From contig NZ_REGA01000002.1 of the NCBI RefSeq assembly GCF_003841505.1, positions 343,501 to 407,500 on the forward strand: a DNA stretch of 64,000 bases, given 5' to 3'. A model generated the notes under the pieces. That model did no database searches. It saw only the letters and a program-made list of their open reading frames with translations, and was not told the DNA's origin. This stretch comes from Natrarchaeobius chitinivorans. Its GTDB lineage: Archaea > Halobacteriota > Halobacteria > Halobacteriales > Natrialbaceae. Each line of letters begins with the position of its first letter. The stretch's first letter is position 1. This document shows positions 6,859-16,755 of the stretch, one piece after another. Made by a program: the position numbers and the translations under genes.

Positions 6859-9393
6859 TTAGCCGCGGATTCGTTCGTTCTCGGGGTCGAACAGCGGTCT
6901 GCTCCCAACGACCTCGACGGTTACCGGATACCGTTCGCCCATGTACTCGACGTGGAGATCCTGCCCTTCCTCGGCGTACTCCGGCGGGAGGTACGCCATG
7001 AGGAGGTGCTTGCCGACGGTCGGTCCGGTCCCCGCGCTCGTCACGTACGATTCGCGACCCTCGCCGTCGACGATCACGTCGCCCTCTTCGTCCAGTATCG
7101 GCTCGTTACCCAGCATGAATCGCCGCTCGCCGTCTGCCGACAGGTGATCGACGACCGAGAGCGTACACAACGTGGCCGCGTTCTCCTCTTCGATCGCGTC
7201 CGCGTACGCGTCCTTGCCGACGAAGTCCGCGTCTTTGACGCCGTGGAACGTCAGACCGGCTTCCGCGGGCGTGTACTCGAGTTCGAGTTCGTGACCGTAG
7301 AGGCGATACCCCTTCTCCATCCGACCGGTCGTTCCGTAGACGCCCATTCCGACGGGTCGAATGTCGTACTCCTCGCCAGCCTCGGCGATGGTATCCCAGA
7401 GCCGTCGTCCCTGTCCCATCGGCGCGTAGACCTCCCACCCGAGTTCGCCCACGTAGGAGAGACGCATCGCCCAGGCGTCGACTTCGCCGACGGTTAAATC
7501 CTGGGCCGTGTACGGCGGGAACGCCTCGTCGGACACGTCTTCTTCGGCGACGTCGGCGATCACGTCGCGGGCGTCGGGCCCCCAGATGCCGAGCGTACAG
7601 AGCGACTCGGATCGGTCGATCAGACTCACGTTCCCGGTATCCGGAATGTGGCGTGTGAACCATGCACGATCGGAGCCGGCCGCCGCACCGCCGGTTATCA
7701 CCCGGTACCGTTCGGGGCCGAGACGTGCGATCGTCAGATCGGAGACGAAACCGCCGTTCTCCGCGAGAATCGGTGTATAAACCGTTTTGCCGACGTCGAC
7801 GTCGGTTCGACCGACGGCCATCCGTTCCATATATTCGGGAACGTCGGATCCGACGAAGTCGAAGATGCCAAAACCCATGTCGCCGATCATGGCGACGTTG
7901 TCGCGCATGTGACAGTGTTCGGCGAGGATGATCGGCGACCACCAGCGCGAATCCCACTCGTTGGGGCGCGTAAGCCCTGCAAGTTCGGTGTTGTACTCCG
8001 TGAGCAGATCCCGGTTCGACTCGAACCACTGTGGACGCTCCCAGCCGGCGGCCTCGAAAAACTGCGCGTCGAGGTCCTCTTGCCGGTCGTAGAACGCGCT
8101 GGTTCGAAGCGGCCGCGAACTCTGCCACTGTTCGGCCGGATGGACGATGCCGTAGATCTTCTGGAACCCCTCTCGAGAGCGGTTCTCGACGAACGTTCGG
8201 GAGGTCCCGTACTCGTAAAAACGGTTGACGTTCGACGCGTGGAGGTCAATGTCGGACCAGCCACGCGTCATCCACTGGGCGACGGCCTCACCGATCGCCG
8301 GCGCTTCCTTGATCCAGACGGCCGCACACGACCACAGCCCCTCGACGTCCTGCAGCGGGCCGAGTAGCGGCATCCCGTCCGGGGTCTGTGAGAGGAGTCC
8401 GTCGATCTCGTGGCGGACCCCGGCCTCCGGATCGTCGAGCAACTGGGGGACGATCTCGAGGGCGTCCGCCATCGACTGTTCGAACGCGTCGTCGGTCAGC
8501 GGCGGCTGGGTCGGCGAGAGCGGTGCCTCCTCGATCGACGGCACGTCGTCGACGTCCCAGAGGATCGGTCGGTGCTGATAGGAGCCGACCTCGAGGTCGT
8601 TGCCGTGCTGGCGTTCGTACATCTGCGTGTCCATATCCCGTATGACGGGAAACGAGATCTCGCCTTCGTACTCCTCGAAGTACGAGATCGGTCCGACGCT
8701 GACCATCTGGTGGACCGCAGGTGTCAGCGGGATCTCGACGCCGGCCATCGCGGCTATCTTTGGGCTCCACAGTCCCGCTGCGATCACTACCTCGTCAGCC
8801 TGAACGGTTCCGCGATCCGTCTCGACGGCCCGGATGGCTCCGTCCTCGACGTGGAGGTCGAGCACCGTCGTGTTCGGCGAGACCGTCAGTCCGCCGTCGG
8901 CGGCGTGGTCCGCTCGAGCACGCATGACCTCGCCCGCCCGGAGCGGATCACAGGTCCCGGCACTCGGGCTGTAGAACCCACCTTCGATGATCTCCGTGTT
9001 GAGATAGGGGACCATCTCCTCGACCTCGTCGACGTCGAGCATCCTGCCGGGTTCGCCCCAGGCTTTGGCCGACTGGACGCGTCGCTCGAGTTCGTCCATG
9101 CGCTCTTCCGTACGGGCCACCTCGAGCCCGCCGCTTTCGGTGAACGTGTCCATGTCCTCGTACTGCTCGATACTCCGGCGGGTCAGGTGGGTCATCTCCT
9201 TCGAGTGTTCGACGGGCATGAGGAAGTTCGACGCGTGGCCCGTCGACCCGCCGGGGTCCGGCAGCGGTCCCTTGTCCAGTACGACGAGGTCCGTTCGGCC
9301 CTGCTCAGTGAGGTGGTAGGCGAGACTGTTCCCGACGATCCCGGCCCCGATGATGACTGTCTCCGCACTCGAGGGGAGGTCGCGTTCGCTCAT
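6859..9393 (-). CDS. Dimethylglycine/sarcosine dehydrogenase-like flavoprotein (FAO-GcvT)
   Basis: 844 residues from ATG 9393; a frame-extending GTG at 9498 is unlikely because it lies upstream of the expected transcript start. Residues 12-30 hold the FAD Rossmann motif GAGIVGNSLAYHL. GGSTGHASNF (48-57) places a His at the site that carries covalent FAD in mammalian dimethylglycine dehydrogenase. The N-terminal half is a DAO-type oxidoreductase with an FAO domain; the C-terminal half is a GcvT-type folate-binding fold (GYRLYGHELELEYTPAEAGL, YVTSAG). Such enzymes demethylate N-methylglycines oxidatively and give 5,10-methylene-tetrahydrofolate, with ETF as acceptor. The downstream etfB-etfA genes support this. 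Exact substrate (dimethylglycine, sarcosine or another methylamine) is open. Confidence 0.85.
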   Translation of the reverse strand: MSERDLPSSAETVIIGAGIVGNSLAYHLTEQGRTDLVVLDKGPLPDPGGSTGHASNFLMPVEHSKEMTHLTRRSIEQYEDMDTFTESGGLEVARTEERMDELERRVQSAKAWGEPGRMLDVDEVEEMVPYLNTEIIEGGFYSPSAGTCDPLRAGEVMRARADHAADGGLTVSPNTTVLDLHVEDGAIRAVETDRGTVQADEVVIAAGLWSPKIAAMAGVEIPLTPAVHQMVSVGPISYFEEYEGEISFPVIRDMDTQMYERQHGNDLEVGSYQHRPILWDVDDVPSIEEAPLSPTQPPLTDDAFEQSMADALEIVPQLLDDPEAGVRHEIDGLLSQTPDGMPLLGPLQDVEGLWSCAAVWIKEAPAIGEAVAQWMTRGWSDIDLHASNVNRFYEYGTSRTFVENRSREGFQKIYGIVHPAEQWQSSRPLRTSAFYDRQEDLDAQFFEAAGWERPQWFESNRDLLTEYNTELAGLTRPNEWDSRWWSPIILAEHCHMRDNVAMIGDMGFGIFDFVGSDVPEYMERMAVGRTDVDVGKTVYTPILAENGGFVSDLTIARLGPERYRVITGGAAAGSDRAWFTRHIPDTGNVSLIDRSESLCTLGIWGPDARDVIADVAEEDVSDEAFPPYTAQDLTVGEVDAWAMRLSYVGELGWEVYAPMGQGRRLWDTIAEAGEEYDIRPVGMGVYGTTGRMEKGYRLYGHELELEYTPAEAGLTFHGVKDADFVGKDAYADAIEEENAATLCTLSVVDHLSADGERRFMLGNEPILDEEGDVIVDGEGRESYVTSAGTGPTVGKHLLMAYLPPEYAEEGQDLHVEYMGERYPVTVEVVGSRPLFDPENERIRG

Positions 9394-9502
9394 CGTCGCT
9401 CCTGGCCTCCGCCGGAAGAGCGTTCGTTCTCCGGGTCGGACCGTACTCTCGGTTCGGTGGCGTACAGTATCATCGTCGTGTGGGAGTGACCACCGCACGG
9501 AG

Positions 9503-9511
9503 TATTAAAAG
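9503..9511 (-). promoter_or_regulatory. Possible promoter of flavoprotein-etfBA operon
   Basis: On the minus strand this reads CTTTTAATA, the best TATA-like element upstream of the operon. Transcription would begin near 9480, leaving a leader of about 85 nt before ATG 9393 and excluding the GTG at 9498. Confidence 0.35.
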
Positions 9512-9724
9512 ACCGCATACTTGACAGTATCGAGGAAAGTCGAGGAACGGCCACGACGGCCGGTGTTCGTCGATCCGCAGCCGAATTTAGCCGTATAAGG
9601 GTTGGAAGCGACGTTTTCGGAGTGAGTCTCGAGGGAGTTGGCCCCACGCCGGGGGACGGCCTCGAGGAACTCCTGGTGCCCACTCCACAACGTAAATCCG
9701 TTCTAACTCGTTGGGGAGTGTGGT

Positions 9725-12205
9725 CTATCGACGAAATTCGGTTCGCTGTGCAGTGGCGATGGCCGCAGCGTTCGGTTCGACGTCGTGGACGCGAACGAGG
9801 TCGACGCCGCGCTCGGCTGCGAGCGTCGTCGCGGCGATCGTCGGAGCGAGCCGGTCGCCCTCGGGGTGGGTCACGGATTCGAGCATCGACTTTCGGGAGT
9901 GTCCGACCATAAGCGGTGTCCCGAGCGCCCGGAACTCCGCGAGTCGGTCGAGCAGTTCGAAGCTCTGGGACGGCGTCGTGCCAAAGCCGAGTCCCGGATC
10001 GACGATCAACTGGGATCGATCGATTCCCGCGCGCTCGGCGAGGATGATACGTTCGGTGAGGGTCTCGAGGACGTCCTCGACGACGTCGTGGGAGACGTAC
10101 CGGCGATCGGGATCGACCGGAACCGACGGGCTGTGCATGAGCACTGCCGGAACGTCGTACTCGGCGACCACCTCCCGTACCCGCGAGTCCGTGAGTCCGG
10201 TCACGTCGTTTACCATCTCGGCCCCCGCATCGAGCGCGGCCTCGGCGACCGACGGTTTGTGCGTATCGATCGAAATCGTCGCGTCGAGACCGTCGAGACG
10301 ATCGAGGACGGGAAGAACCCGCTCGCGTTCCGTTTCGGCGCTGATCGGTTCGGCTCCCGGCCGAGTCGACTCGCCGCCGACGTCGATGACGTCCGCCCCC
10401 GCAGCCACCATCTCTTCGGCGCGGACGACCGCGTCCTCGACCGCGTCGTACTCGCCCCCGTCGTGGAACGAATCCGGCGTCACGTTCAGAATCCCCATCA
10501 CGGCCGTTTCGCTGGCCCAGGGATACTCGCCGCTCGAGTCGTCGCTTCCGAGACCGACCGCGTTCGTCAACTGCTCGGCGAGTCGCCGGCCGCCGATCGC
10601 CCGGCCGCGCAGTCGCGCCGTGAGCGTTTTGAACTGGGCGATCGTCCCTGCGAGCACCACCTCGACGTGTTGATCCGTCGCCTCGACGCCGGAGACCGCA
10701 CAGGTTCCACCCAGCGACGCCATCAGCGTACGTAACTCGGCCGCCTCGTCGTGACGGACGTGAACTCGAACCGTTCGTCGGGGGATCCGATCGACGCAGT
10801 TCCGATGCCTGGCCGCAGGGACGTCCGCCTGGGTCAGCACTCTCCGGGCCTGTTCCCGCGTCGAGGTCCGAACCGATCGAATCGACCGCGTCCACCGATC
10901 GCGGGCCTCGGCCACGACGGAGAGCGACCCGGTTACGAGGACGCAGTCCGACGGGTCGGCGGTCCGAAGCGCCCGGTCGAGCGCGACGAGGACCGATTCG
11001 TAGCGATCGATCGTCGCATCCGTCTGGTCGTCGAATATCGCTGCGAGTGAATCCGTCCCCCGGGCGCGCTCGACGTCCGGTGACGCGAGGTAGACCCGGT
11101 CGGATTCCGGAAGCGCACGACACATTCCGGGGACGTCTTTCTCGCGCAACGCGCCGAAGACGAGGTGAAGGTCGTCGTACTCGAACCGCTCGAGAAGCGT
11201 CGCGACGGTCGAACACGCGTCGGGATTGTGCGCGCCATCGAGGATCGAAAGCGGTTCGTCGCCGACGAGTTCGAACCGACCGGGCCAGCGGACGTTTCGG
11301 ATCCCGGCTGTGATATCGTCGGTCGACGGATCGGCGACCTGTCGCGCGAGGGTGGCCGCGATACCGGCGTTGACGGCCTGGTGCGATCCCAGAAGCGGTA
11401 TTCGACTTCGGATCTCCCACTCCGGCCCGACGATCGAAACCGAAGACATCGTCTTCGTCACCATTCCCCCCTCTTTGACCCGAACGTCGGGAACCGAATC
11501 GGATGCGTCGATCGAGTCGCCGCTCGCCCGAGCCGTCCCCGAATCGGATTCGCCGGCGGGCCCGACCGTCACGACGTCGGTCTCACGACGAATCTCGGAG
11601 AGCGCCTCACCCGTCGCGCCGGTCACCAGCGGTGCGTCGCCGGGGGCAACCTGTGCCTTGTCGCGTGCGATTTCGGCGACCGTCGATCCGAGGATGTCGG
11701 TGTGCTCGAGACTGACGGAGGTGACCGCGGCTGCGACGGGATCGACGACGCTCGTCGCGTCGTACCGACCGCCGATTCCGACCTCGAGGACGGCGACGTC
11801 GACCCCCTCGCGCTCGAAGTGCCAGAGGGCCATCGCCGTGAGTACCTCGAAGAACGTCGGTGCCTTGCTCTCCGTGGACCGTTCGATCACGTGTGGCCAG
11901 ATCGCTTCGACGAAGTCGACGACCTCCGCCTTCGGGATCTTCCGTCCGTCTACCGTGATCCGTTCGCGTCGATCGTTCAGGTCGGGCGAAGTGTAACAGC
12001 CGACGGTGGCCCCGGATTCCCGCAGAATTCGATCCAGCAGTCGGGCCGTGCTGCCTTTCCCGTTCGAGCCGGCGATCTGGACGGCGACGAGTTCTTCCTG
12101 GGGATTTCCGATCTCCGCGAGCATCGCTTCGGTCGCGTCCGTCCCCATCTCGGGCCGCAGACGTCGCAGTCGTTCCAGCCTGTTAATCGCCTCGTGATAC
12201 TCCAT
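9725..12205 (-). CDS. folCP: Bifunctional folylpolyglutamate/dihydrofolate synthase - dihydropteroate synthase
   Basis: 826 residues from ATG 12205. The N-terminal Mur-ligase-like FolC domain has the ATP loop GSNGKGST (46-53), GIGGRYDATSVV and HNPDACSTVA. The C-terminal 260 residues are a complete dihydropteroate synthase: GILNVTPDSF (571-580), DVIDVGGESTRPGA, SIDTHKPSVAEAALDAG, LIVDPGLGFGTT and MVGHSRKSM. About 130 residues of unassigned sequence join the two. The enzyme makes dihydropteroate and adds glutamate, supplying tetrahydrofolate. FolC-FolP fusions are known in haloarchaea. Its place between two folate-dependent C1 enzymes fits demand for cofactor. A minus-strand TATA-like CCTTTATTGGG lies about 20-30 bp upstream. 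Confidence 0.93.
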   Translation of the reverse strand: MEYHEAINRLERLRRLRPEMGTDATEAMLAEIGNPQEELVAVQIAGSNGKGSTARLLDRILRESGATVGCYTSPDLNDRRERITVDGRKIPKAEVVDFVEAIWPHVIERSTESKAPTFFEVLTAMALWHFEREGVDVAVLEVGIGGRYDATSVVDPVAAAVTSVSLEHTDILGSTVAEIARDKAQVAPGDAPLVTGATGEALSEIRRETDVVTVGPAGESDSGTARASGDSIDASDSVPDVRVKEGGMVTKTMSSVSIVGPEWEIRSRIPLLGSHQAVNAGIAATLARQVADPSTDDITAGIRNVRWPGRFELVGDEPLSILDGAHNPDACSTVATLLERFEYDDLHLVFGALREKDVPGMCRALPESDRVYLASPDVERARGTDSLAAIFDDQTDATIDRYESVLVALDRALRTADPSDCVLVTGSLSVVAEARDRWTRSIRSVRTSTREQARRVLTQADVPAARHRNCVDRIPRRTVRVHVRHDEAAELRTLMASLGGTCAVSGVEATDQHVEVVLAGTIAQFKTLTARLRGRAIGGRRLAEQLTNAVGLGSDDSSGEYPWASETAVMGILNVTPDSFHDGGEYDAVEDAVVRAEEMVAAGADVIDVGGESTRPGAEPISAETERERVLPVLDRLDGLDATISIDTHKPSVAEAALDAGAEMVNDVTGLTDSRVREVVAEYDVPAVLMHSPSVPVDPDRRYVSHDVVEDVLETLTERIILAERAGIDRSQLIVDPGLGFGTTPSQSFELLDRLAEFRALGTPLMVGHSRKSMLESVTHPEGDRLAPTIAATTLAAERGVDLVRVHDVEPNAAAIATAQRTEFRR

Positions 12206-12331
12206 ACCCAGAGGTTGACACGCCACCCAATAAAGGTCATGTGAGTCGAACGTCCCGAACGACTCGGCCGCTCCCGTCGCCCCGCCCGCTTCGGTTTCCC
12301 GCTCGTGTCTACGATCGGAAACGTATATCAA

Positions 12332-12340
12332 CATTTATAC
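12332..12340 (+). promoter_or_regulatory. TATA-box promoter of formate-THF ligase gene
   Basis: CATTTATAC ends 25 bp before ATG 12366, giving a nearly leaderless transcript. A second AT-rich patch (ACGTATATCA) lies just upstream and could help or belong to the divergent folCP promoter. Confidence 0.5.
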
Positions 12341-12365
12341 AGCGGTCACGAGAAGATGGCCGCGT

Positions 12366-14084
12366 ATGACAACAACTGGCGAGGATGACGAATCGACACA
12401 GACGGACTACGAGATCGCACAGTCCGTGGAAACGGACCCCATCGTTGACGTCGTCGAACCGTTCGGACTCTCGGAAGACGATCTGGAACTGATGGGCGAG
12501 GAGAAAGCCAAAGTAACGCTCGAGGCGATCGAACGCATCAAACGAGAAAAAGACGATGACGGGAAACTCGTCCTCGTCACCGGCATGACGCCGACGCCGC
12601 TCGGAGAGGGCAAGACCGTAACGACGGTCGGGCTCGGACAGGCGTTCAACCAGATCGGGAAAGACGCGCTCGTCGCGGTTCGGGAACCGTCGCTCGGGCC
12701 CGTCTTCGGAGTCAAAGGCGGTGCCGCCGGCGGCGGATACTCGCAGGTGCTTCCGATGGAGGACATCAACCTCCACTTTACCGGAGACCTCCACGCCCTC
12801 ACGTCGGCGCACAACCTCATCGCGACGATGCTCGACAACCACATCAAGCAGGGCAACGAGTTGAACATCTCGGTCAACCAGGTCAACTGGCCGCGTGCGA
12901 TCGACATGAACGACCGGGCGCTGCGCGAGACCGTCGTCGGCCTCGGCGGCGACGTCACCGGCGTCCCACGGGAAGACGGGTTCATCCTGACCGCCGCGTC
13001 GGAACTGATGGCCGTGCTCTGTCTGGCCGACAGCATCGAGGATCTCAAAGCGCGTATCGGCCGCATCATCGTCGCCTACGACGAGGACGGCGATCCGATC
13101 ACGGTCGACGACATCGGCGCGACGGGAGCCGCTTCGATCCTGTTGAAAGACGCACTGAAACCGAACGTCGTCCAGACCATCGAGGGAACGCCCGCGTTCG
13201 TCCACGGCGGTCCGTTCGCGAACATCGCCCACGGAACCAACTCGTTGATCGCTGACGACGTCGCCTCTCATCTCTCGGAGTACCTGGTCACCGAGGCCGG
13301 CTTCGGCTCCGACCTGGGAGCCGAGAAGTTCATGAACATCGTCTGCCGGTTCGGCGACATGGAACCCGACGCGGTCACGCTCGTCGCCTCCGTGCGGGCG
13401 CTCAAGTACCACGGCCAGGAGATGTGGCCACCCGACCTCGACGAACTCGAAGCGGAAGACGTCGACGCAGTAGAGCGCGGCCTCGAGAACCTCGACAAGC
13501 ACGTCACCAACCTGCAGAAGTTCGGCGTGCCAGTCGTCGTCGCGCTCAACCGGTTCCCCGGCGACACCGACGCGGAGGTCGACGCCGTCCTCGATCACTG
13601 CCGTGACGAACTCGGAATCCGTGCCGCGGAGTCGACCGTCTTCGGTGAGGGCGGCGAGGGCGGAATCGAACTCGCCGAGAACCTGGTCGACGCAGCGGAG
13701 TCCGAATCGGAGTACGAACCGCTGTACGACATCGACGCCCCGATCAAAGAGAAGATCGAAACCGTCGCAACCGAGATTTACGGCGCTGACGGCGTCAACT
13801 TCAGCAGCGACGCCGAGGACGACATGGAGCGACTCACTGACCACGGCTTCGACGACGTCCCGATCTGTATGTCGAAGACGTTCCACTCGCTCAGCGACGA
13901 CGCGAGCAAGAAGGGCGTTCCCGAAGACTGGACGCTCGACGTAAACGAAATCTACCCCTCGGCGGGAGCCGGGTTCCTCGTTGTACTGACGGCGGACGTA
14001 CTCACGCTCCCCGGCCTTCCGGGCGAACCGGCGGCTGCAGGGATGGATCTCGACTCCGACGGAAACGTCTCCGGCCTGTTCTAG
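12366..14084 (+). CDS. fhs: Formate--tetrahydrofolate ligase
   Basis: 572 residues, normal length. It interconverts formate, ATP and tetrahydrofolate with 10-formyl-tetrahydrofolate, ADP and phosphate. The P-loop TPTPLGEGKTVTTVGL (75-90) is intact, followed by REPSLGPVFGVKGGAAGGGY, DINLHFTGDLHA, VNWPRAIDMNDRALR, VHGGPFANIAHGTNS and the C-terminal LTLPGLPGEPAA. The gene is divergent from folCP with its own TATA box. In this setting the reverse direction, recovering ATP while releasing formate from oxidised methyl groups, is as plausible as formate assimilation. No FolD is in the window. Confidence 0.96.
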   Translation: MTTTGEDDESTQTDYEIAQSVETDPIVDVVEPFGLSEDDLELMGEEKAKVTLEAIERIKREKDDDGKLVLVTGMTPTPLGEGKTVTTVGLGQAFNQIGKDALVAVREPSLGPVFGVKGGAAGGGYSQVLPMEDINLHFTGDLHALTSAHNLIATMLDNHIKQGNELNISVNQVNWPRAIDMNDRALRETVVGLGGDVTGVPREDGFILTAASELMAVLCLADSIEDLKARIGRIIVAYDEDGDPITVDDIGATGAASILLKDALKPNVVQTIEGTPAFVHGGPFANIAHGTNSLIADDVASHLSEYLVTEAGFGSDLGAEKFMNIVCRFGDMEPDAVTLVASVRALKYHGQEMWPPDLDELEAEDVDAVERGLENLDKHVTNLQKFGVPVVVALNRFPGDTDAEVDAVLDHCRDELGIRAAESTVFGEGGEGGIELAENLVDAAESESEYEPLYDIDAPIKEKIETVATEIYGADGVNFSSDAEDDMERLTDHGFDDVPICMSKTFHSLSDDASKKGVPEDWTLDVNEIYPSAGAGFLVVLTADVLTLPGLPGEPAAAGMDLDSDGNVSGLF

Positions 14085-14103
14085 CCACACCACTCTGTAG
14101 ACG

Positions 14104-14119
14104 ATTTTCAGCTTTTTCA
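14104..14119 (+). terminator. T-rich possible terminator after fhs
   Basis: ATTTTCAGCTTTTTCA lies 20-35 bp after the fhs stop. Archaeal terminators are often simple T-tracts without a hairpin, which fits, but the call rests only on composition and position. Confidence 0.3.
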
Positions 14120-14193
14120 CTGTCAGATCACCTGCACCCCACGAGAGACGCCAGTAGCTATAATTCGGTGGACACCGTTCGGCGACGCGTGTG

Positions 14194-14349
14194 ATGTCAG
14201 ACCGGATCGCAACTGGTGGCCTGGTCGCCGCGTTCGGACTGGCGATCGTCGCGTTTTTCGCCTTCGTCAGGGGACAGTACATGCTTGCCGGAACGTGTTT
14301 TATCCTGCTTAGCGTCGCCATTTACCTCAGAGAAACCCGATCGGAGTAG
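14194..14349 (+). CDS. Small two-helix membrane protein (51 aa)
   Basis: ATG 14194 to TAG 14347 encodes a 51-residue protein with two hydrophobic helices (GLVAAFGLAIVAFFAFV and LAGTCFILLSVAIYL) joined by RGQYM and ending ETRSE. A TATA-like GCTATAATTC at 14158-14167 lies at the right distance, supporting expression. No family is recognised. It ends 50 bp before uspA and could be co-transcribed with it. Confidence 0.6.
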   Translation: MSDRIATGGLVAAFGLAIVAFFAFVRGQYMLAGTCFILLSVAIYLRETRSE

Positions 14350-14398
14350 GCTAACTTATTTGCAATAGCTCCGCGAATATTCTCACGGAGGAGCGAGG

Positions 14399-14836
14399 AT
14401 GTACGAGAAGATTCTCATCCCGACAGACGGGAGCGACCCCGCACAGGATGCCGTCGATCACGGCATCGAACTCGCGAAGGGGTTCGATTCGACCGTTCAC
14501 GCGCTTTACGTGATCGAAACCAAAGCCCACTACGTCTTTACGGCCGCAGGACACGACCCAGAAGAGATGGAGGAGTATCGGGAGTACGGCACAGAAATCG
14601 TCGAGGAAGTCGTCGACGCTGCCGCGGACGCGGGCCTCGACGGCGAGGGAGTCATAAAGACCGGTAGCGTCGCCCAGGAAATCGTCAGATACGCAGACGA
14701 AAACGGTATGGGGTGTATCGTCATGGGTGTGCAAGGCCGAAGCGGTATCGACGACTATCTGGTCGGCAGCACGACCGAAAAGGTCGTCCGGACCTCGAAC
14801 GTTCCGGTTACGACCATTCGTCACGACGAGGTGTGA
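14399..14836 (+). CDS. Universal stress protein (UspA family)
   Basis: 145 residues. It begins MYEKILIPTDGSDPAQDAVD, the standard UspA beta1-alpha1, and has the ATP-binding motif GVQGRSGIDDYLVGSTTEKV (GxxG-x9-GST type), followed by SNVPVTTIRH. A purine-rich GGAGG lies about 8 nt before the start, so this message probably has a leader with a ribosome binding site. In haloarchaea UspA proteins are often encoded beside transporters, and here a BCCT carrier follows convergently. An ATP-dependent regulatory role is inferred. Confidence 0.93.
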   Translation: MYEKILIPTDGSDPAQDAVDHGIELAKGFDSTVHALYVIETKAHYVFTAAGHDPEEMEEYREYGTEIVEEVVDAAADAGLDGEGVIKTGSVAQEIVRYADENGMGCIVMGVQGRSGIDDYLVGSTTEKVVRTSNVPVTTIRHDEV

Positions 14837-14973
14837 ACTGAGGCGAAACGATCGGTTACGAACCGTCGAAAAGTCGGGTATAGCATCCGTCTCATGCGGA
14901 TTGCTGCCACTGTTTAGCGGAGGCCCAGCACGGCGCCGGTCTCCGGAAGAGACTGAAATGAAAGTAAAACGTA

Positions 14974-16755
14974 TCAGTCGTCGTCTGCTGTTCCCCTCCT
15001 GCCCGTCTCCTGGATGTTGGTCACCACCCCCGAACCCGACTTCCTGACGACGACGTCCCGTTCGTCTTTGATGTCGTCGACCCACTCTGCGAACTCGTCG
15101 GACTCGAGCGTCCTGTACTCCTTCGATAACCCCAGGTAGAGGCTGTAGCAGAGGAACACGAGGACCAGGGCGAACGGAAGTCCCGCCGTGATCGCGGCCG
15201 TCTGTAACGCGCCGAGACCGCCCCCGATCAGCAGGACGGACGCGACGACACCTTCCGCGAGTGCCCAGGCGATTCGCTGGTTTCGGGGTGCGTCGTGTTT
15301 CCCTCCGGAGGAGAGGTGACCGAGGACCAGCGATCCGGAATCCGAAGAGGTCACGAAGAACGTCGTCACCAGAATCACAGCCAGAACTGAGAGTACGATG
15401 GTAAACGGCAACAGGGTGAACAGTTCGAACATGGCGACTTCTTCGCCGACGTCGAACACCGTTCCCATGATGCCCTGATCGGTGAACAGCTCGAAGTTGA
15501 GCGCGGTGCCACCGAAGACGGCCATCCAGAAAAACGAGAAGATAGCCGGCAGTATCAGGACGCCGCCGACGAACTCCCGAACCGTCCGTCCACGTGAGAT
15601 GCGAGCGATGAACAGTCCAACGAACGGCGACCACGAGATCCACCACCCCCAGTAGAAGACCGTCCAGGCGTCGAGCCAGCCCTCGTACGGAGCGCCACCG
15701 AAGCTGTCCGCCCACAGCGACAGCTGGGGAAAGTTCGTCAGGTAGGTGCCCAACGCCTGCGGGAAGAGTCCGAGGACGAAAACGGTCGGGCCGACGATCA
15801 GGACCGTAAACAGCAACGCAAACATGAGCCCCACGTTGAGATTACTGAGTCGGCGAATCCCCTTGTCCAGCCCGGCACCGACCGACAGGAGTGCGATCGC
15901 GGTTATGACCGCGATGATCGCGACCTGTGCGCCCGTCCCAGAGGGGACGGTCGTCCCGACGACCTCGTCGCCGAGAAACGAGAGACCAGCCGAGATCTGT
16001 AAGGCGCCCAGTCCCAGCGAGGTTGCGATGCCGAACAGCGTGGCAAAGATCGTCAGGATGTCGATGACGTGACCCGGCCAGCCGTATATCCGATCGCCGA
16101 GGACCGGCCAGAAGACCGACCGGAAGGTAAGGGGAAGCCCGCGGTTGAACGAGAAAAACGCCAGACCGAGTCCGACCAGCCCGTAGATCGCCCACGGGTG
16201 AAAACCCCAGTGGAAGTACGTAATCGCCATCCCGACCTCGGCACCGGCTGCGGTTTCACCCTCTGCACCTAGCAGCGGATCGGCGAAGTGAAACAGCGGT
16301 TCGCCGACGCTCCAGAACATGAGGCCGATCCCCATCCCTGCACTGAACAGCATCGCGATCCACGAGACGTCGCTGAACTCTTTTTCCGCGTCGACACCGC
16401 CGAGTCGAATCTTCCCGTACTTGCTGAACGCGAAGAATAGAACGACGACGATGAAGAGGTTGACCGCCAGAATGTAGAACCAGCCGAAGTTCGAGGCGAT
16501 TCCTCCCTGGAGCCACTCGAACGCACCTTCCGCCGACGCGAACGTCTCGCCGAGCGCGTTTGCAGCGAACTCAGCCGGGTAAAACAGCGTTACCAGAATA
16601 AACGCGACGATCACTCCGATCGAAATGAAAAATACGTGTGGCTGGACGTCCATTCCGGCTATCTGTACGTTCGTATCCCCCGGCTCGACGTCCGTGTCCG
16701 CTTCGAACCAGTCGTCCGTCAGTCGCTCTTTCCACGGGTTGTCATCTCCCACCAT
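14974..16755 (-). CDS. BCCT family osmolyte transporter (betaine/choline/DMSP type)
   Basis: 593 residues with about 12 membrane helices, the usual BCCT size. Signature elements are complete: AGMGIGLMFWSVGEPLFHF (139-157), YFHWGFHPWAIYGLVGLGL, the Trp-rich TM8 stretch WTVFYWGWWISWSPFVGLFI and SSDSGSLVLGHL. GMGIG in TM3 matches the Na+-coupled betaine carriers such as BetP and OpuD rather than H+-coupled choline carriers. A charged C-terminal tail could sense osmotic state. Within this neighbourhood it is the likely importer of the methylated onium substrate, either as compatible solute or as carbon source; substrate is not decidable from sequence. Confidence 0.93.
   Translation of the reverse strand: MVGDDNPWKERLTDDWFEADTDVEPGDTNVQIAGMDVQPHVFFISIGVIVAFILVTLFYPAEFAANALGETFASAEGAFEWLQGGIASNFGWFYILAVNLFIVVVLFFAFSKYGKIRLGGVDAEKEFSDVSWIAMLFSAGMGIGLMFWSVGEPLFHFADPLLGAEGETAAGAEVGMAITYFHWGFHPWAIYGLVGLGLAFFSFNRGLPLTFRSVFWPVLGDRIYGWPGHVIDILTIFATLFGIATSLGLGALQISAGLSFLGDEVVGTTVPSGTGAQVAIIAVITAIALLSVGAGLDKGIRRLSNLNVGLMFALLFTVLIVGPTVFVLGLFPQALGTYLTNFPQLSLWADSFGGAPYEGWLDAWTVFYWGWWISWSPFVGLFIARISRGRTVREFVGGVLILPAIFSFFWMAVFGGTALNFELFTDQGIMGTVFDVGEEVAMFELFTLLPFTIVLSVLAVILVTTFFVTSSDSGSLVLGHLSSGGKHDAPRNQRIAWALAEGVVASVLLIGGGLGALQTAAITAGLPFALVLVFLCYSLYLGLSKEYRTLESDEFAEWVDDIKDERDVVVRKSGSGVVTNIQETGRRGTADDD

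Noticed and set aside
12309..14321. 670-codon frame opposite fhs
   Set aside because: Antisense shadow of the highly conserved formate-THF ligase; composition not halophilic.
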